From Legionella steigerwaltii (GTDB taxonomy: Bacteria > Pseudomonadota > Gammaproteobacteria > Legionellales > Legionellaceae), in contig NZ_LNYZ01000002.1 in NCBI RefSeq assembly GCF_001468065.1, positions 1 to 64,000 on the forward strand: DNA of 64,000 nucleotides. The letters run 5' to 3'. The position numbers were made by a program, and so were the translations under genes. Under the pieces are notes generated by a model. That model was not told the origin of the DNA. It made no database searches and saw nothing but the letters and a program-made list of their open reading frames with translations. Below, one piece after another: positions 20,691 to 29,667 of the stretch. Numbering within the stretch: position 1 is the stretch's first letter; each line of letters starts with the position of its first letter.

Positions 20691-21412
20691 ACATCCTCGA
20701 AGCGCGCAATCTAAAAAAATCTTTTAAATCGCGAACTGTGGTTAATGGCATCAGCATCCATATTAAACAAGGTGAATGTGTCGGTTTATTAGGTCCTAAT
20801 GGCGCTGGAAAAACCACCTGCTTTTATATGATAGTTGGCCTGCAATCATGTGATGAAGGTCAAATTCTCTTGTCAGATCAGGACATAACTACCAATGCTA
20901 TGCATCAAAGAGCTCGTTTAGGCATCAGCTATCTTCCTCAAGAAGCCTCTGTGTTCCGTAAACTTACTGTTGCAGAAAACATCATGGCCATTTTGGAACT
21001 TAGAGCTGATTTAAATGAACAGGCACGTGAAGAAAAACTGGATTTACTACTTCAAGAATTCCACATTACGCATCTGGAAAAAAGCCTAGGCATGGCTTTA
21101 TCTGGAGGAGAACGACGACGTGTCGAAATTGCGAGGGCTTTGGCTATTGAACCTTCCTTCATTCTTCTTGATGAACCTTTTGCCGGAGTCGACCCTATTT
21201 CGGTTCTTGATATTAAAAAAATCATTCAACATTTATGTAACAAAGGCATTGGCGTTTTAATTACTGATCACAATGTAAGGGAAACCCTAGATATATGCGA
21301 ACGAGCCTATATTGTCAGTCAAGGAAAAATCTTGTGCGAAGGAACCCCGGAGATTATACTGGCCAATCAACAAGTCAGAGCCGTTTATTTAGGCGAAGAA
21401 TTTACTTTGTAA
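20687..21412 (+). CDS. lptB: LPS export ATPase LptB
   Basis: A 241-residue ABC ATPase. Walker A is GPNGAGKTT (residues 36-44), the signature [15 protein letters not shown], and Walker [14 protein letters not shown]. The early motif [14 protein letters not shown] is typical of LptB. It powers LPS extraction with LptF/LptG, which are not in this window. In E. coli the next gene would be rpoN; here it is trpG, 14 bases downstream. Confidence 0.97.
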   Translation: MNILEARNLKKSFKSRTVVNGISIHIKQGECVGLLGPNGAGKTTCFYMIVGLQSCDEGQILLSDQDITTNAMHQRARLGISYLPQEASVFRKLTVAENIMAILELRADLNEQAREEKLDLLLQEFHITHLEKSLGMALSGGERRRVEIARALAIEPSFILLDEPFAGVDPISVLDIKKIIQHLCNKGIGVLITDHNVRETLDICERAYIVSQGKILCEGTPEIILANQQVRAVYLGEEFTL

Positions 21413-21426
21413 TATTTTGATTTAAC

Positions 21427-22005
21427 ATGCTACTCATTATCGACAATTATGACTCATTTACCTACAACCTGGTGCAATATTTTCAATGCCTCAATCAAGA
21501 AGTATTAGTTTATACCCATGATCAAATTAGCATAAACCAAATAAAAAACCTTGCTCCAGATCATTTGGTTATCTCCCCAGGCCCAAAAGCACCAGATGAC
21601 GCGGGCATTTCTATGGAGGCAATTCGTACATTTCATCGAACTATTCCCATATTAGGCGTTTGCCTTGGACACCAAAGTATTGCTCAAGTTTTTGGTGGCC
21701 GAATAATCCCTGCACCAGAAATAATGCATGGAAGAACATCAACTATAGAACATAACCAACATGGAATTTTTAAAAATATTCCGAACCATTTCAAAGCAAC
21801 CCGCTATCATTCCTTGGCAGTAGAAAACGACAGTCTTCCAGAGTGTTTCTCTATCGATGCCTGGGCGAATGATACAATTATGGCAATTTCGCATCGTCAA
21901 TACCCTGTTTTTGGTCTACAATTCCATCCAGAAGCAATATTAAGCCAATATGGGCTGCAATTATTAGAGAATTTCTTACAATATGAAACCCAATCTACTG
22001 TTTGA
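21427..22005 (+). CDS. trpG: Anthranilate / aminodeoxychorismate synthase glutamine amidotransferase
   Basis: A 192-residue class I glutamine amidotransferase. The N-terminal MLLIIDNYDSFTYN, the nucleophile Cys79 in ILGVCLGHQSIAQVFGG, and the catalytic His/Glu in LQFHPEAI are all present. It supplies ammonia for anthranilate (tryptophan) and possibly also p-aminobenzoate (folate) synthesis; sequence alone does not separate the two. The partner subunit TrpE is not nearby. It overlaps trpD by 23 bases. Confidence 0.94.
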   Translation: MLLIIDNYDSFTYNLVQYFQCLNQEVLVYTHDQISINQIKNLAPDHLVISPGPKAPDDAGISMEAIRTFHRTIPILGVCLGHQSIAQVFGGRIIPAPEIMHGRTSTIEHNQHGIFKNIPNHFKATRYHSLAVENDSLPECFSIDAWANDTIMAISHRQYPVFGLQFHPEAILSQYGLQLLENFLQYETQSTV

Positions 22006-23017
22006 ACACTTGATCGCTAAAAAAAACTTAAGTCCAGAGCAAATGCATACAGTCATTCATGCGTGTATGTCAGGTGAATATAATGAGGCACAAATCGCAA
22101 CATTTTTAGCGCTCATGCGGATGAAGGGTGAAACAACAGATGAGTTAATTGCCGCAGCTGAAGTCATGCAGCAATTGGCCCATCCCATAGAATTGGGCGA
22201 AAATCTAATTGACATAGTTGGAACAGGTGGTGACGGAAAAAATACGTTTAATGTATCTACAGCATGCAGCTTTGTGGTAGCAGCAGCAGGTTTCTCAGTG
22301 GCCAAACATGGCAATCGCTCTGTCTCAAGTCGTAGTGGCAGTGCTGACCTACTAGAACAGGCAGGCTTCATTTTGAGCCTTACCGATCAGCAAGTACGAA
22401 CCTGCATTCAACAATGTGGCTTGGCATTTTTATTTGCCCCCCACTACCACCCTGCCATGCAATATGCGCGAACAGCACGCCAACACTTGGGCATTAGAAC
22501 TTTCTTCAATTTACTCGGTCCTTTAATTAATCCCGCCCGCGTAAAGAAACAAGTTGTAGGTGTATTTTCAACAAATTGGCAAAAACCTATAGCTTCAGTT
22601 CTTGCTCATTTGGGGAGTCAGAGAGCCTTAGTGGTATGCTCCCAAGATGGTTTAGATGAAATCAGTATTGCAGCACCTACAGATGTAATTGAATATCAAG
22701 CAGGAACTTTTCATCATTGGATAATTAATCCAGAAAACTACGGCATCAAACATTATTCTTTAGATGAGGTTATTGTTGATTCACCTCGCCGAAGTTTGGA
22801 ATTAATTCAAGAAGCATTTTCTGGTAAGCAAGGCGCTGCGCGAGATATGGTTTTATTGAATTCCGCCGCAGCAATTTACTGTGCTCAGGAAAATATTTCT
22901 TTTGCCGAAGCATTAGAGCAAGCTAAAATCGCAATAGATAGTGGTAAAGCCGGCCAATGTTTTACTCAACTTAGTCAACTAACGCAAACTTTAAATAAAG
23001 AATCGCATCATGAATAG
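21983..23017 (+). CDS. trpD: Anthranilate phosphoribosyltransferase TrpD
   Basis: A 344-residue enzyme transferring the phosphoribosyl group of PRPP to anthranilate. The PRPP-binding motif is [17 protein letters not shown], with the neighbouring [18 protein letters not shown] and the C-terminal region containing GLDEIS. It overlaps trpG and trpC, so the three genes are probably co-translated. The tryptophan cluster here is trpG-D-C only. Confidence 0.97.
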   Translation: MKPNLLFEHLIAKKNLSPEQMHTVIHACMSGEYNEAQIATFLALMRMKGETTDELIAAAEVMQQLAHPIELGENLIDIVGTGGDGKNTFNVSTACSFVVAAAGFSVAKHGNRSVSSRSGSADLLEQAGFILSLTDQQVRTCIQQCGLAFLFAPHYHPAMQYARTARQHLGIRTFFNLLGPLINPARVKKQVVGVFSTNWQKPIASVLAHLGSQRALVVCSQDGLDEISIAAPTDVIEYQAGTFHHWIINPENYGIKHYSLDEVIVDSPRRSLELIQEAFSGKQGAARDMVLLNSAAAIYCAQENISFAEALEQAKIAIDSGKAGQCFTQLSQLTQTLNKESHHE

Positions 23018-23789
23018 TGTGTTACAACGTATTGCCGAACGAAAGCAGGAAGAAGTTACTCTTGCAAAAAAAAATAAACCCTTAAATTTTTTAGTACAAC
23101 AACCCATTATGGAGCGACGTGATTTCATTGCTGCATTGGCCATTGAGCAAAGCCCAGCAATTATTGCAGAAATTAAACGTGCTTCCCCAAGTAAAGGCTT
23201 AATCAGAGAGGATTTTAATGTCGAAGAGATTGCAACAATCTATGCGCAACATGGTGCACGTTGTCTTTCTGTACTTACTGATGTTGATTTTTTTCAGGGT
23301 CACCCAGATTATTTAGCGCAGGCAAAAAATCATTGCAATTTACCAATATTGCGCAAAGACTTTATTATTGATCCCTACCAAATTTATGAAAGCCAGGTAC
23401 TAGGTGCAGATTGTATCTTACTGATTGTTGCCCTACTTGATGATGTCCAACTCACTGATTTTTGCCAATTAGCACATGAACTAGAAATGGCAGTACTTGT
23501 AGAAAGCCATAGCAAAGAAGAATTGGAGCGTGCATTACGTTTACCAACACCTTTAATAGGTATTAATAATCGTAGTCTTCATACTTTTAAGACAGACATC
23601 CAGCTCAGCATCCATTTAAAACCGTACATTCCCCAAGACAAAATAATCATTACTGAAAGCGGTATTAATACACATACCGATATAAAGCTGATGCAATCTC
23701 ATGGGATTAATACTTTTCTTATTGGAGAAAGTTTAATGAGGGCTAAAGACATAGGGAAAGCCCTGGATCATCTTATAAATGGGGACTAA
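23010..23789 (+). CDS. trpC: Indole-3-glycerol phosphate synthase TrpC
   Basis: A 259-residue TIM-barrel enzyme. Signatures are [13 protein letters not shown] (catalytic Lys), [44 protein letters not shown] and ITESGI. It is a monofunctional TrpC; the TrpF domain of E. coli TrpCF is absent. It overlaps trpD by eight bases and is the last gene of the plus-strand run starting at kdsD. A family-1 repeat follows 18 bases after the stop. Confidence 0.97.
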   Translation: MNSVLQRIAERKQEEVTLAKKNKPLNFLVQQPIMERRDFIAALAIEQSPAIIAEIKRASPSKGLIREDFNVEEIATIYAQHGARCLSVLTDVDFFQGHPDYLAQAKNHCNLPILRKDFIIDPYQIYESQVLGADCILLIVALLDDVQLTDFCQLAHELEMAVLVESHSKEELERALRLPTPLIGINNRSLHTFKTDIQLSIHLKPYIPQDKIIITESGINTHTDIKLMQSHGINTFLIGESLMRAKDIGKALDHLINGD

Positions 23790-23806
23790 CGTGATTCGAG
23801 TATATT

Positions 23807-23887
23807 GTAGCCTGGGTGCAGCCTAGCGTAACCCGGGAATAATCTATTCTGATAACCCCGGGTTCCGCTACGCTGCACCCAGGCTAC
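23807..23887. repeat. Family-1 palindromic repeat, copy G
   Basis: Complete copy after trpC with a 19-base loop. The left arm reads GTGCAGCCTAGCGTAACCCGGG and the right arm CCCCGGGTTCCGCTACGCTGC (both shown in part), so a few pairs are broken. A further ATCCAGGCTAC fragment follows at 23894-23905. Confidence 0.9.
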
Positions 23888-23909
23888 AGAGCTAATCCAG
23901 GCTACGTGA

Positions 23910-24056
23910 TTACTCCCAATTAGGCTCAGAAGGTTGTGAAGGCTCAGGCTCAGGAGCACCAGGATCATCTGGCTCATAGGGCTCTGGCTCTGAAGGATAC
24001 TCATCAGGTTCATCAGGGAACTCATAAGGTTCTGGTATTTCGCCACCGTTTTTCAA
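23910..24056 (-). CDS. Tiny Pro/Glu/Asp-rich peptide, TTG start (48 codons)
   Basis: A minus-strand frame from TTG 24056 to TAA 23910. It begins MKNGGEIPEPYEFPDEPDEY and ends SQPSEPNWE. Every third or fourth residue is proline and about one third are Glu or Asp, forming loose EPxEP repeats; it would be disordered and strongly acidic. AAGGGTG lies about seven bases before the TTG. No ATG start exists in frame before the upstream stop. The consistent composition over the whole frame, ending at a proper stop, suggests coding, but the start codon and expression are uncertain. It is divergent from the SDR gene. I know no function. Confidence 0.5.
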   Translation of the reverse strand: MKNGGEIPEPYEFPDEPDEYPSEPEPYEPDDPGAPEPEPSQPSEPNWE

Positions 24057-24112
24057 AAGAACACCCTTATGTTTGTGGTATTTATAAAAACATTATAGCA
24101 AAAGGAAAAAAA

Positions 24113-24949
24113 ATGAAAGTAGCTGCAATCACCGGTGCTGCAAATGGAATTGGCTTAGCATTAAGCCAATTCCATTTGCAACGGGGCAATACTGTAGTTA
24201 TGGTGGATAAAGACAGCATTAAACTCAAACAAGAGGTCGAACGATTATTGACCCTATTCCCAGGAAAAATTCTGGAAATTCCTTGTGATGTGACTCAACC
24301 GAACGAAGTAGCTCTATTGGTGGAACAAATTGAGAGCCAGCTGGGACGAATTGACTGGATCTATAATAATGCTGGTATTATAGGCCAGCTGGCCCCTATC
24401 TGGGACTTATGTCCTGAACACATCCAAAAGGTTATGGATGTTAATCTATATGGGATGATTCATATAATTCAGGAGTTTACTCCTTTCTTGTTTCGCCAAA
24501 CATTTCGTTCACATATTATCAACATAGCGAGTTTATATGCTCTGTGCACAGGGTCACAAACAGCGTCTTATGCTATGTCAAAACATGCCGTACTTGCTTT
24601 ATCAGAGTCCTTATATTTTGATCTGGTGCGCCTGGAAAAACCAGTAGATGTCTCAGTGGTTTTTCCATCTTTTACAGATACAGCTCTTTTATCCCATACA
24701 ACCAGTACAAACTCTTCTTTTCATGAAGCATTAAAATCTCTTCTATCCCATTCACGATCTGCGATCGATATAGCCGAACATATAGTTCATGAAGTAGAGC
24801 AAAAAAAATTCTATATTTTTCCAGATAAAGAAGTAAAGGGATATTGTGAAGAACGAACCCAGGCAATGATACTTCAAGAAATGCCACATGTTACTAATAT
24901 TGAAAAATTAATGTGTGCACTTATTAAGCGGCAAGAATCGAGAAATTAA
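24113..24949 (+). CDS. Short-chain dehydrogenase/reductase
   Basis: A 278-residue classical SDR. The NAD(P)-binding motif is TGAANGIG (residues 7-14), NNAG is at 85-88, and the catalytic Ser140, Tyr153 and Lys157 (YAMSK) are all present, so it should be an active oxidoreductase. Substrate is unknown. The ATG at 24113 has AAAAGGAAA upstream; an open frame extends far upstream but lies over the antisense acidic ORF and has no RBS. It ends convergently with the FMO-like gene. Confidence 0.92.
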   Translation: MKVAAITGAANGIGLALSQFHLQRGNTVVMVDKDSIKLKQEVERLLTLFPGKILEIPCDVTQPNEVALLVEQIESQLGRIDWIYNNAGIIGQLAPIWDLCPEHIQKVMDVNLYGMIHIIQEFTPFLFRQTFRSHIINIASLYALCTGSQTASYAMSKHAVLALSESLYFDLVRLEKPVDVSVVFPSFTDTALLSHTTSTNSSFHEALKSLLSHSRSAIDIAEHIVHEVEQKKFYIFPDKEVKGYCEERTQAMILQEMPHVTNIEKLMCALIKRQESRN

Positions 24950-24951
24950 TC

Positions 24952-25094
24952 GTAGCCTGGGTGCAGCGACGCGGAACCCGGGGTCTTCAGCCGTCATCCC
25001 GAGTGTAATGAGGGATCTCCCATCAGATAGCACTGCTAGCATGGAGATCCCTCGCGACACTCGGGATGACGGGGTCTTAGCTCGCACCCAAGCA
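24952..25094. repeat. Family-1 repeat, copy H, interrupted by another palindrome
   Basis: The left arm (GTAGCCTGGGTGCAGCGACG and onwards) is intact to 24980. A different 78-bp palindrome (24993-25070) follows, and then a decayed right arm (GCTCGCACCCAAGCAAC). The 9-base sequence CGGGGTCTT occurs at 24979-24987 and again at 25070-25078, flanking the inserted palindrome like a target-site duplication. Confidence 0.8.
24993..25070. repeat. Family-5 palindrome (GTCATCCCGAGTG ends) nested in copy H
   Basis: The two 28-base arms begin GTCATCCCGAGTG and end CACTCGGGATGAC; 25 of 28 positions pair, and the loop is 22 bases. It is seen once in this window. Its insertion into a family-1 repeat indicates it arrived later. 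Confidence 0.88.
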
Positions 25095-25102
25095 ACAATT
25101 AA

Positions 25103-26413
25103 TCACGCTTCTAACATATCCAACAACTCTCGACGGAATTTATGATAATCCACTTCTACTGCATGTCGTATGTGTGATTTAAATCGATAATGAGGTTTAT
25201 TCATTTCCTGGAGTACTTTTTCGTGTAATTTATCAGGTCGTTTCAACGTTCCCATAATGATGCGAGCCACTATTTTTGACTGATAATCAGCGAGCGGCCA
25301 AATACATCCTTGAGGTTGGCACAAACCAATAAAATATAAATTATCATAGTCTGGATGCATCATTTTGCGATAAAGTGGTATTTTGGTTGAATTACTAAAG
25401 TCAGCAATTTCCTTATCTATAAATGGAAAACTTATTTTATAGCCTGTAGCAAAAATTACTGTATCAAACTCTTCATGATGACCATCGGTAAAATAAACTC
25501 GCTTGCCTTCGAAATGAGTAATTCCTGGACGAGGAAAAATTTCTCCGTGCCTAATAAAATAAAGCAATTCTGAATTAATGGTTGGGTGGATTTCTAAAGG
25601 ACCGCAATCAGGCTTCATTAATTTATATTTAGCATATCGGCCTTGCAAAATACGAATAAAAAAGCTCAATACTTTCTGCCTTAGCCAGGAAGGCATCCAT
25701 CTGATTTTAGCCACAGCATCATCAGTCGGTTTACCAAAAACAAATTTAGGAAAAATATTATAACCTCGGCGCATACTGATACAGGTTCTTGGGGAAATAC
25801 GCGCTATCTCAACAGCAATATCACACGCGGAATTACCACCCCCAACGACTAAAACACGTTGGTCCTTAAAAACAGAGGCTTTTTTATATTGATGTGAATG
25901 CAGTAATTGTCCAGAAAACTGGCCTGGATATTCTGGCATGAAAGGATCCCAATGATGACCATTAGCGACCAGCAAATAATCAAAACATTCTTCATGAGTA
26001 CCTTGATCATTTTCAAAAATAACATTCCATTGATGTTGGTCAGTATGTTTTACTTTTAAAACATTGGTATTAAAACGGATGTATTTAGTCAAATCAAAAT
26101 GATTTGCATAGCTTTTGAAATAATCTAAGACTAAGGTATGTGATGGATAATCAGGAAAGTGCGCCGGCATAGGAAAATCTTCAAACTCAGACCAGCGCTT
26201 AGAACTGATAATATGTGTAGTTTCGTAAATACTGCAATGATTATTTTCTTCATCATATACCCAGTTACCACCGATTTGATTATTTTTTTCAAATACGGTG
26301 ATATCAGTTACTCCTTGTTCTTGCAAATTTTTAATTGCAGCAAGCCCACTTGGACCAGCTCCAATAACGCAGACACGAGGACAATCTTTTTTACCCTTTT
26401 GCTTTATTTGCAT
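25103..26413 (-). CDS. Flavin-containing monooxygenase-like protein
   Basis: A 436-residue flavoprotein of the FMO/Baeyer-Villiger type. The FAD-binding motif is GAGPSG (residues 18-23), the FMO-identifying motif FxGxxxHxxxY is met exactly by FSGQLLHSHQY (166-176), and the NADPH motif is GGGNSA (191-196). A second marker, FATGYK, lies near 343-348. These enzymes oxygenate soft nucleophiles or ketones using NADPH and O2; the substrate cannot be predicted. The start at 26413 overlaps the end of the lipoprotein hydrolase gene by 23 bases, so the two are probably co-transcribed. Confidence 0.92.
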   Translation of the reverse strand: MQIKQKGKKDCPRVCVIGAGPSGLAAIKNLQEQGVTDITVFEKNNQIGGNWVYDEENNHCSIYETTHIISSKRWSEFEDFPMPAHFPDYPSHTLVLDYFKSYANHFDLTKYIRFNTNVLKVKHTDQHQWNVIFENDQGTHEECFDYLLVANGHHWDPFMPEYPGQFSGQLLHSHQYKKASVFKDQRVLVVGGGNSACDIAVEIARISPRTCISMRRGYNIFPKFVFGKPTDDAVAKIRWMPSWLRQKVLSFFIRILQGRYAKYKLMKPDCGPLEIHPTINSELLYFIRHGEIFPRPGITHFEGKRVYFTDGHHEEFDTVIFATGYKISFPFIDKEIADFSNSTKIPLYRKMMHPDYDNLYFIGLCQPQGCIWPLADYQSKIVARIIMGTLKRPDKLHEKVLQEMNKPHYRFKSHIRHAVEVDYHKFRRELLDMLEA

Positions 26414-27149
26414 TACTCGACACCTTTTTCACTTCATCCATTATCATTGCTTGTACAACAGGATCTTTATCAATCGTGAAATGATTCACTTCAATGCCTT
26501 TTATCGTAGTAACATTTATATTGTCAATACGAGTTTGTTCCGGATTTACAGCCCTGAGCTTCAAACCACTAAACATGGGTACAAAACCAGGTTTGTAAAA
26601 ATTCATCGCATGTTTCACATTAGGCGGTACAATTGTTTGAGATACAGCATCAACAGTAACCAGTAAATCCACAGGTATACCTAATTTATCCAGATTGCGT
26701 GCTACTTTGATTTGTTCATTCGCCCCCAAAGAATGTCCTACTAAAATAATAGGCCGATGCATCTTATGTTTTTGATAATAAGTGACAATGGAACGTGTCA
26801 CATCACCCGCGTTGTACCACATATCACTGGGTGCTGGTATATTACATTCCTCAACAACAGTACTACTAAGTGTTCGCATACCCGTACTAAACAGCCCAAG
26901 TCCACCTAACATAGTATGTACTTCACCATGGTAGGGTTGCGATTGACTCACCTTCACTTTCTTCGCTGGTTTCACTGCTTTCTGAGATGCAGATTTATGA
27001 ACCACAGACTGAGCAGTCTTTGGTATTGGCTTTTTCTCAGAGGCCCTACCCCCTGATAAGTCAACACAACCAGCCATGCTCATTGTTATGAGCAAAAACA
27101 AAAATGAGCTGAAAGCACCTAAATTTCTATTTTTGAGAAAAGAGTTCAT
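26391..27149 (-). CDS. Lipoprotein with alpha/beta-hydrolase domain
   Basis: A 252-residue protein. The signal sequence ends in lipobox MSMAGC (lipidated Cys28), followed by a Lys/Ser/Ala-rich linker (about 35-70) and a hydrolase-like domain with nucleophile elbow GHSLG (Ser140) in RPIILVGHSLGANEQIK. A candidate acid is Asp in VTVDAVS and a candidate base is His in GIEVNHFTID. Lipase, esterase or thioesterase activity is plausible. It is probably anchored in the outer or inner membrane. I chose the second ATG (27149) because it directly precedes the basic signal peptide. It overlaps the FMO-like gene. Confidence 0.82.
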   Translation of the reverse strand: MNSFLKNRNLGAFSSFLFLLITMSMAGCVDLSGGRASEKKPIPKTAQSVVHKSASQKAVKPAKKVKVSQSQPYHGEVHTMLGGLGLFSTGMRTLSSTVVEECNIPAPSDMWYNAGDVTRSIVTYYQKHKMHRPIILVGHSLGANEQIKVARNLDKLGIPVDLLVTVDAVSQTIVPPNVKHAMNFYKPGFVPMFSGLKLRAVNPEQTRIDNINVTTIKGIEVNHFTIDKDPVVQAMIMDEVKKVSSNANKAKG

Positions 27150-27368
27150 TTTATTTTTATTCTTATTTTTTAGAGGAAAGATCATAGCCTATTCTTAGAA
27201 GGTTTGCCAAGATGGCACATGCATGAAGTTCAGTCTTTCGTGCTGTAAGTCTGCGATGAATTTTGGTACTCTGCATCTTAGATAGAACACTTTTTTTGTT
27301 TAAAATTCAATCTAAAAGGATTGTTTTCTACTTTTTTGTCATTTTTATGGGATAATCTGAAACTGATC

Positions 27369-28700
27369 ATGGAAAAACAAAACATAATTCTTACTGTCAC
27401 TCAGTTAAACCGACAAGTTAAAAGCTATCTTGAAAATGAACTGGGAATAGTTCACGTTGAGGGAGAACTCTCTAATTTGAGCAAACCCTCATCAGGACAT
27501 TTTTACTTTACCTTAAAAGACAGCAGCGCCCAAATTCGTTGTGTTTACTTTAAAAATCGACATGTCAGCGCGCTCACAAAAAAGCTTGCTGATGGTCAAC
27601 ACATAGTCGCTAGCGGAAGATTAAGTCTTTATGAAGCTCGTGGCGATTATCAATTGATCGTGGAACAAATTACCGAAGCAGGTCTGGGTGCACTCTACCA
27701 ACGTTTTGAAGAATTAAAAAATAAACTTGCGGCAGAAGGTTTATTTGATACAACTAAAAAAAGACCCATTCCAGTCATGCCTCGTGTCATTGGAGTAATC
27801 ACGTCAACCACTGGGGCAGCAATTCGCGATGTATTATCCACTCTTGCTCGAAGATTCCCTTTAGCAAATGTATTAATTTATCCCAGTGAAGTTCAAGGTT
27901 CTGGTGCAGCACAACAATTGATTAAAGCATTACAACAAGCCAATAAAGAGAAACGATGTGATGTGCTTCTTCTTGCTCGTGGCGGAGGAAGTATTGAAGA
28001 TCTTTGGGCATTTAATGATGAACAATTAGCGCGTCACATTGCAAACAGCTCGATCCCAATTGTATCTGGAGTGGGACATGAAACAGATTTTACTATAGCT
28101 GACTTTGTGTCGGATTACAGGGCAGAAACCCCTACAGCAGCCGCCGCAGCAGTGACGCCTGATTGCAATGAATTGTTTAAATTATTAAATCATTCCATCT
28201 CACGCTTGCATGAAGCAATACACCGATTTCTGCAAAAATACCAAATCAAATTACAGCATTTAACAGAAAAAATATCCTCACCACAAAAAGCAATTGCTGG
28301 TTATTGGCAAACTGCCGATTATCTGGAGCGGCAATTAATTGCTCATATGGTCTATATTATCAAACGAAAAATTCATCAATTGCATCTGTGCATCAATCAT
28401 CTAAATGCCCAAAATCCCAAAACACAAATTAGACAGACACAAATACTTTTACAGAAAATTACAGTGCAGTTAATCCAGTACATGCAAAATAAAATGAACC
28501 AACTTAAATACCAATTAAGAACACAATTGTCCACCTTGCATGCGGTCAGTCCCTTGGCTACACTGGATAGAGGATATGCAATTGCAACGAAAAAAAATAA
28601 GGTATTGTTTTCCAGCCAACAAGTAATCATTGGCGATTCGATCGAGGTACTCTTGGCACAAGGTAATTTAACTTGCGAAATCACTCAAATAAACGAGTAA
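27369..28700 (+). CDS. xseA: Exodeoxyribonuclease VII large subunit XseA
   Basis: A 443-residue protein. An N-terminal OB-fold (LSNLSKPSSGHFYFTLKD) is followed by the catalytic core with GVITSTTGAAIRD, LLARGGGSIEDLW and VSGVGHETDFTIADFVSDYR (quoted separately), then a coiled-coil C-terminal region ending in LDRGYAIATK. It degrades single-stranded DNA together with XseB. I chose the ATG giving MEKQNIILTVTQLN, which matches the family start, over one 16 codons upstream. GATAATCT near 27350 could be a -10 element. xseB is not adjacent. Confidence 0.96.
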   Translation: MEKQNIILTVTQLNRQVKSYLENELGIVHVEGELSNLSKPSSGHFYFTLKDSSAQIRCVYFKNRHVSALTKKLADGQHIVASGRLSLYEARGDYQLIVEQITEAGLGALYQRFEELKNKLAAEGLFDTTKKRPIPVMPRVIGVITSTTGAAIRDVLSTLARRFPLANVLIYPSEVQGSGAAQQLIKALQQANKEKRCDVLLLARGGGSIEDLWAFNDEQLARHIANSSIPIVSGVGHETDFTIADFVSDYRAETPTAAAAAVTPDCNELFKLLNHSISRLHEAIHRFLQKYQIKLQHLTEKISSPQKAIAGYWQTADYLERQLIAHMVYIIKRKIHQLHLCINHLNAQNPKTQIRQTQILLQKITVQLIQYMQNKMNQLKYQLRTQLSTLHAVSPLATLDRGYAIATKKNKVLFSSQQVIIGDSIEVLLAQGNLTCEITQINE

Positions 28701-28757
28701 GAAAGTATCTGATCAGAGGTAACTTAATCTTGAGGACAGGTTGGATTTGAACATAGG

Positions 28758-28831
28758 TTGCGCGAAAATGATGCAGAGGAAATATAGCATAAATCAGTAT
28801 GCGAGGCTTCAAGAGTATCATTTTCGCGCAA
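28758..28831. repeat. Family-3 palindromic repeat, copy 1
   Basis: A 74-bp palindrome with perfect 15-bp ends TTGCGCGAAAATGAT and ATCATTTTCGCGCAA. Similarity to the second copy (43909-43982) extends about 19 bases further on each side (GGTTGGATTTGA before; AGATG and AAATAC after). Confidence 0.9.
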
Positions 28832-28885
28832 GATGAGCCAAATACGGTCTTTCGTGTATGGCCTTGATGAACGGATACGTAAAAA

Positions 28886-29503
28886 ATGCTTGAAGAATTA
28901 AACAATAGTCTGGCCTTCATTATAAGCCAAACAAAAAATAACATCCCTATATTGGAAATTATTTTGTTAATACCCTGGCTTTTCTTTTTTGTAAGTCTGT
29001 TCTATAGAAGAATATTATTGCTCGGTATTGTCCCAAGACATGTCCGTGGCTTGTCTGGCATTATATTTGCTCCACTCCTCCATGCAAATTTCAATCACAT
29101 TTTCTTTAATTCAATTCCTTTGGTGGTTTTAAGTAATTTCATTTTGATCAATGGGCTTAGCTATTTCATAGTTGTTACATTAATGATTACCATTTTAAGT
29201 GGAATTGCGATTTGGTGTTTTGCTAAACCTGGGTTACATATAGGCGCTAGTGGTCTTATTACTGGTTACTGGGGGTTTTTAGTGAGTAATATCTATCAAA
29301 CGGGTACATTAACAACCATAATCTTGGGTATCATCAGCGTCTACTATTTTGCAGGTATTTTCTTGGGCATTTTTCCTAAAGAAAAAGGTATATCTTGGGA
29401 GTCTCATTTATTTGGTCTTCTAGCAGGTTTAGCTGTCAGTTATTTATTTGGACTTTACCCCGGGTTCTTACAGACAATTCCAGCTTTATCTAATAATCTT
29501 TAA
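28886..29503 (+). CDS. Rhomboid-family intramembrane serine protease
   Basis: A 205-residue polytopic protein with about six membrane helices. The rhomboid features are the TM2 motif HANFNHIFFN (His66, His71, Asn75), the nucleophile Ser122 in HIGASGLITG, and the catalytic His174 in SWESHLFGLLAG. The catalytic pair is complete, so activity is expected. Such proteases cleave membrane-protein substrates within the bilayer. The substrate is unknown. It stands alone between two palindromic repeats. Confidence 0.9.
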   Translation: MLEELNNSLAFIISQTKNNIPILEIILLIPWLFFFVSLFYRRILLLGIVPRHVRGLSGIIFAPLLHANFNHIFFNSIPLVVLSNFILINGLSYFIVVTLMITILSGIAIWCFAKPGLHIGASGLITGYWGFLVSNIYQTGTLTTIILGIISVYYFAGIFLGIFPKEKGISWESHLFGLLAGLAVSYLFGLYPGFLQTIPALSNNL

Positions 29504-29515
29504 AAATATTAGAGA

Positions 29516-29613
29516 GCTTTTACAATTCGTTAGCTTGACCAAACTGGCCTAATTTTCGAATACAGAAACGCAGAAAATCAGAACAGCCTGGCTAAGATAG
29601 TAGAAATGTAAAC
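29516..29613. repeat. Family-2 palindromic repeat, shortened copy
   Basis: It shares the blocks TTCGTTAGCTTGACC, GGCCTAATTTTCGA, CGCAGAAAATCAG and AAGATAGTAGAAATG with the copy at 17910-18038, but lacks the roughly 31-base centre (the GCATAC...GTATG region). The arms have drifted (CAATTCG against ATTTCG). Confidence 0.8.
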
Positions 29614-29667
29614 AGGCTCTATGCTATTCTAAACATAGAAAAAGAAAAATAACTCGAGAAATCAAAG

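Noticed and set aside
21413..21426. Tryptophan attenuator before trpG
   Set aside because: The gap to lptB is 14 bases, too short for a leader peptide and alternative hairpins.
23786..24046. Minus-strand 86-codon frame over the acidic ORF
   Set aside because: It is the neighbouring register of the Pro/Glu-rich frame and includes the repeat; composition favours the other register.
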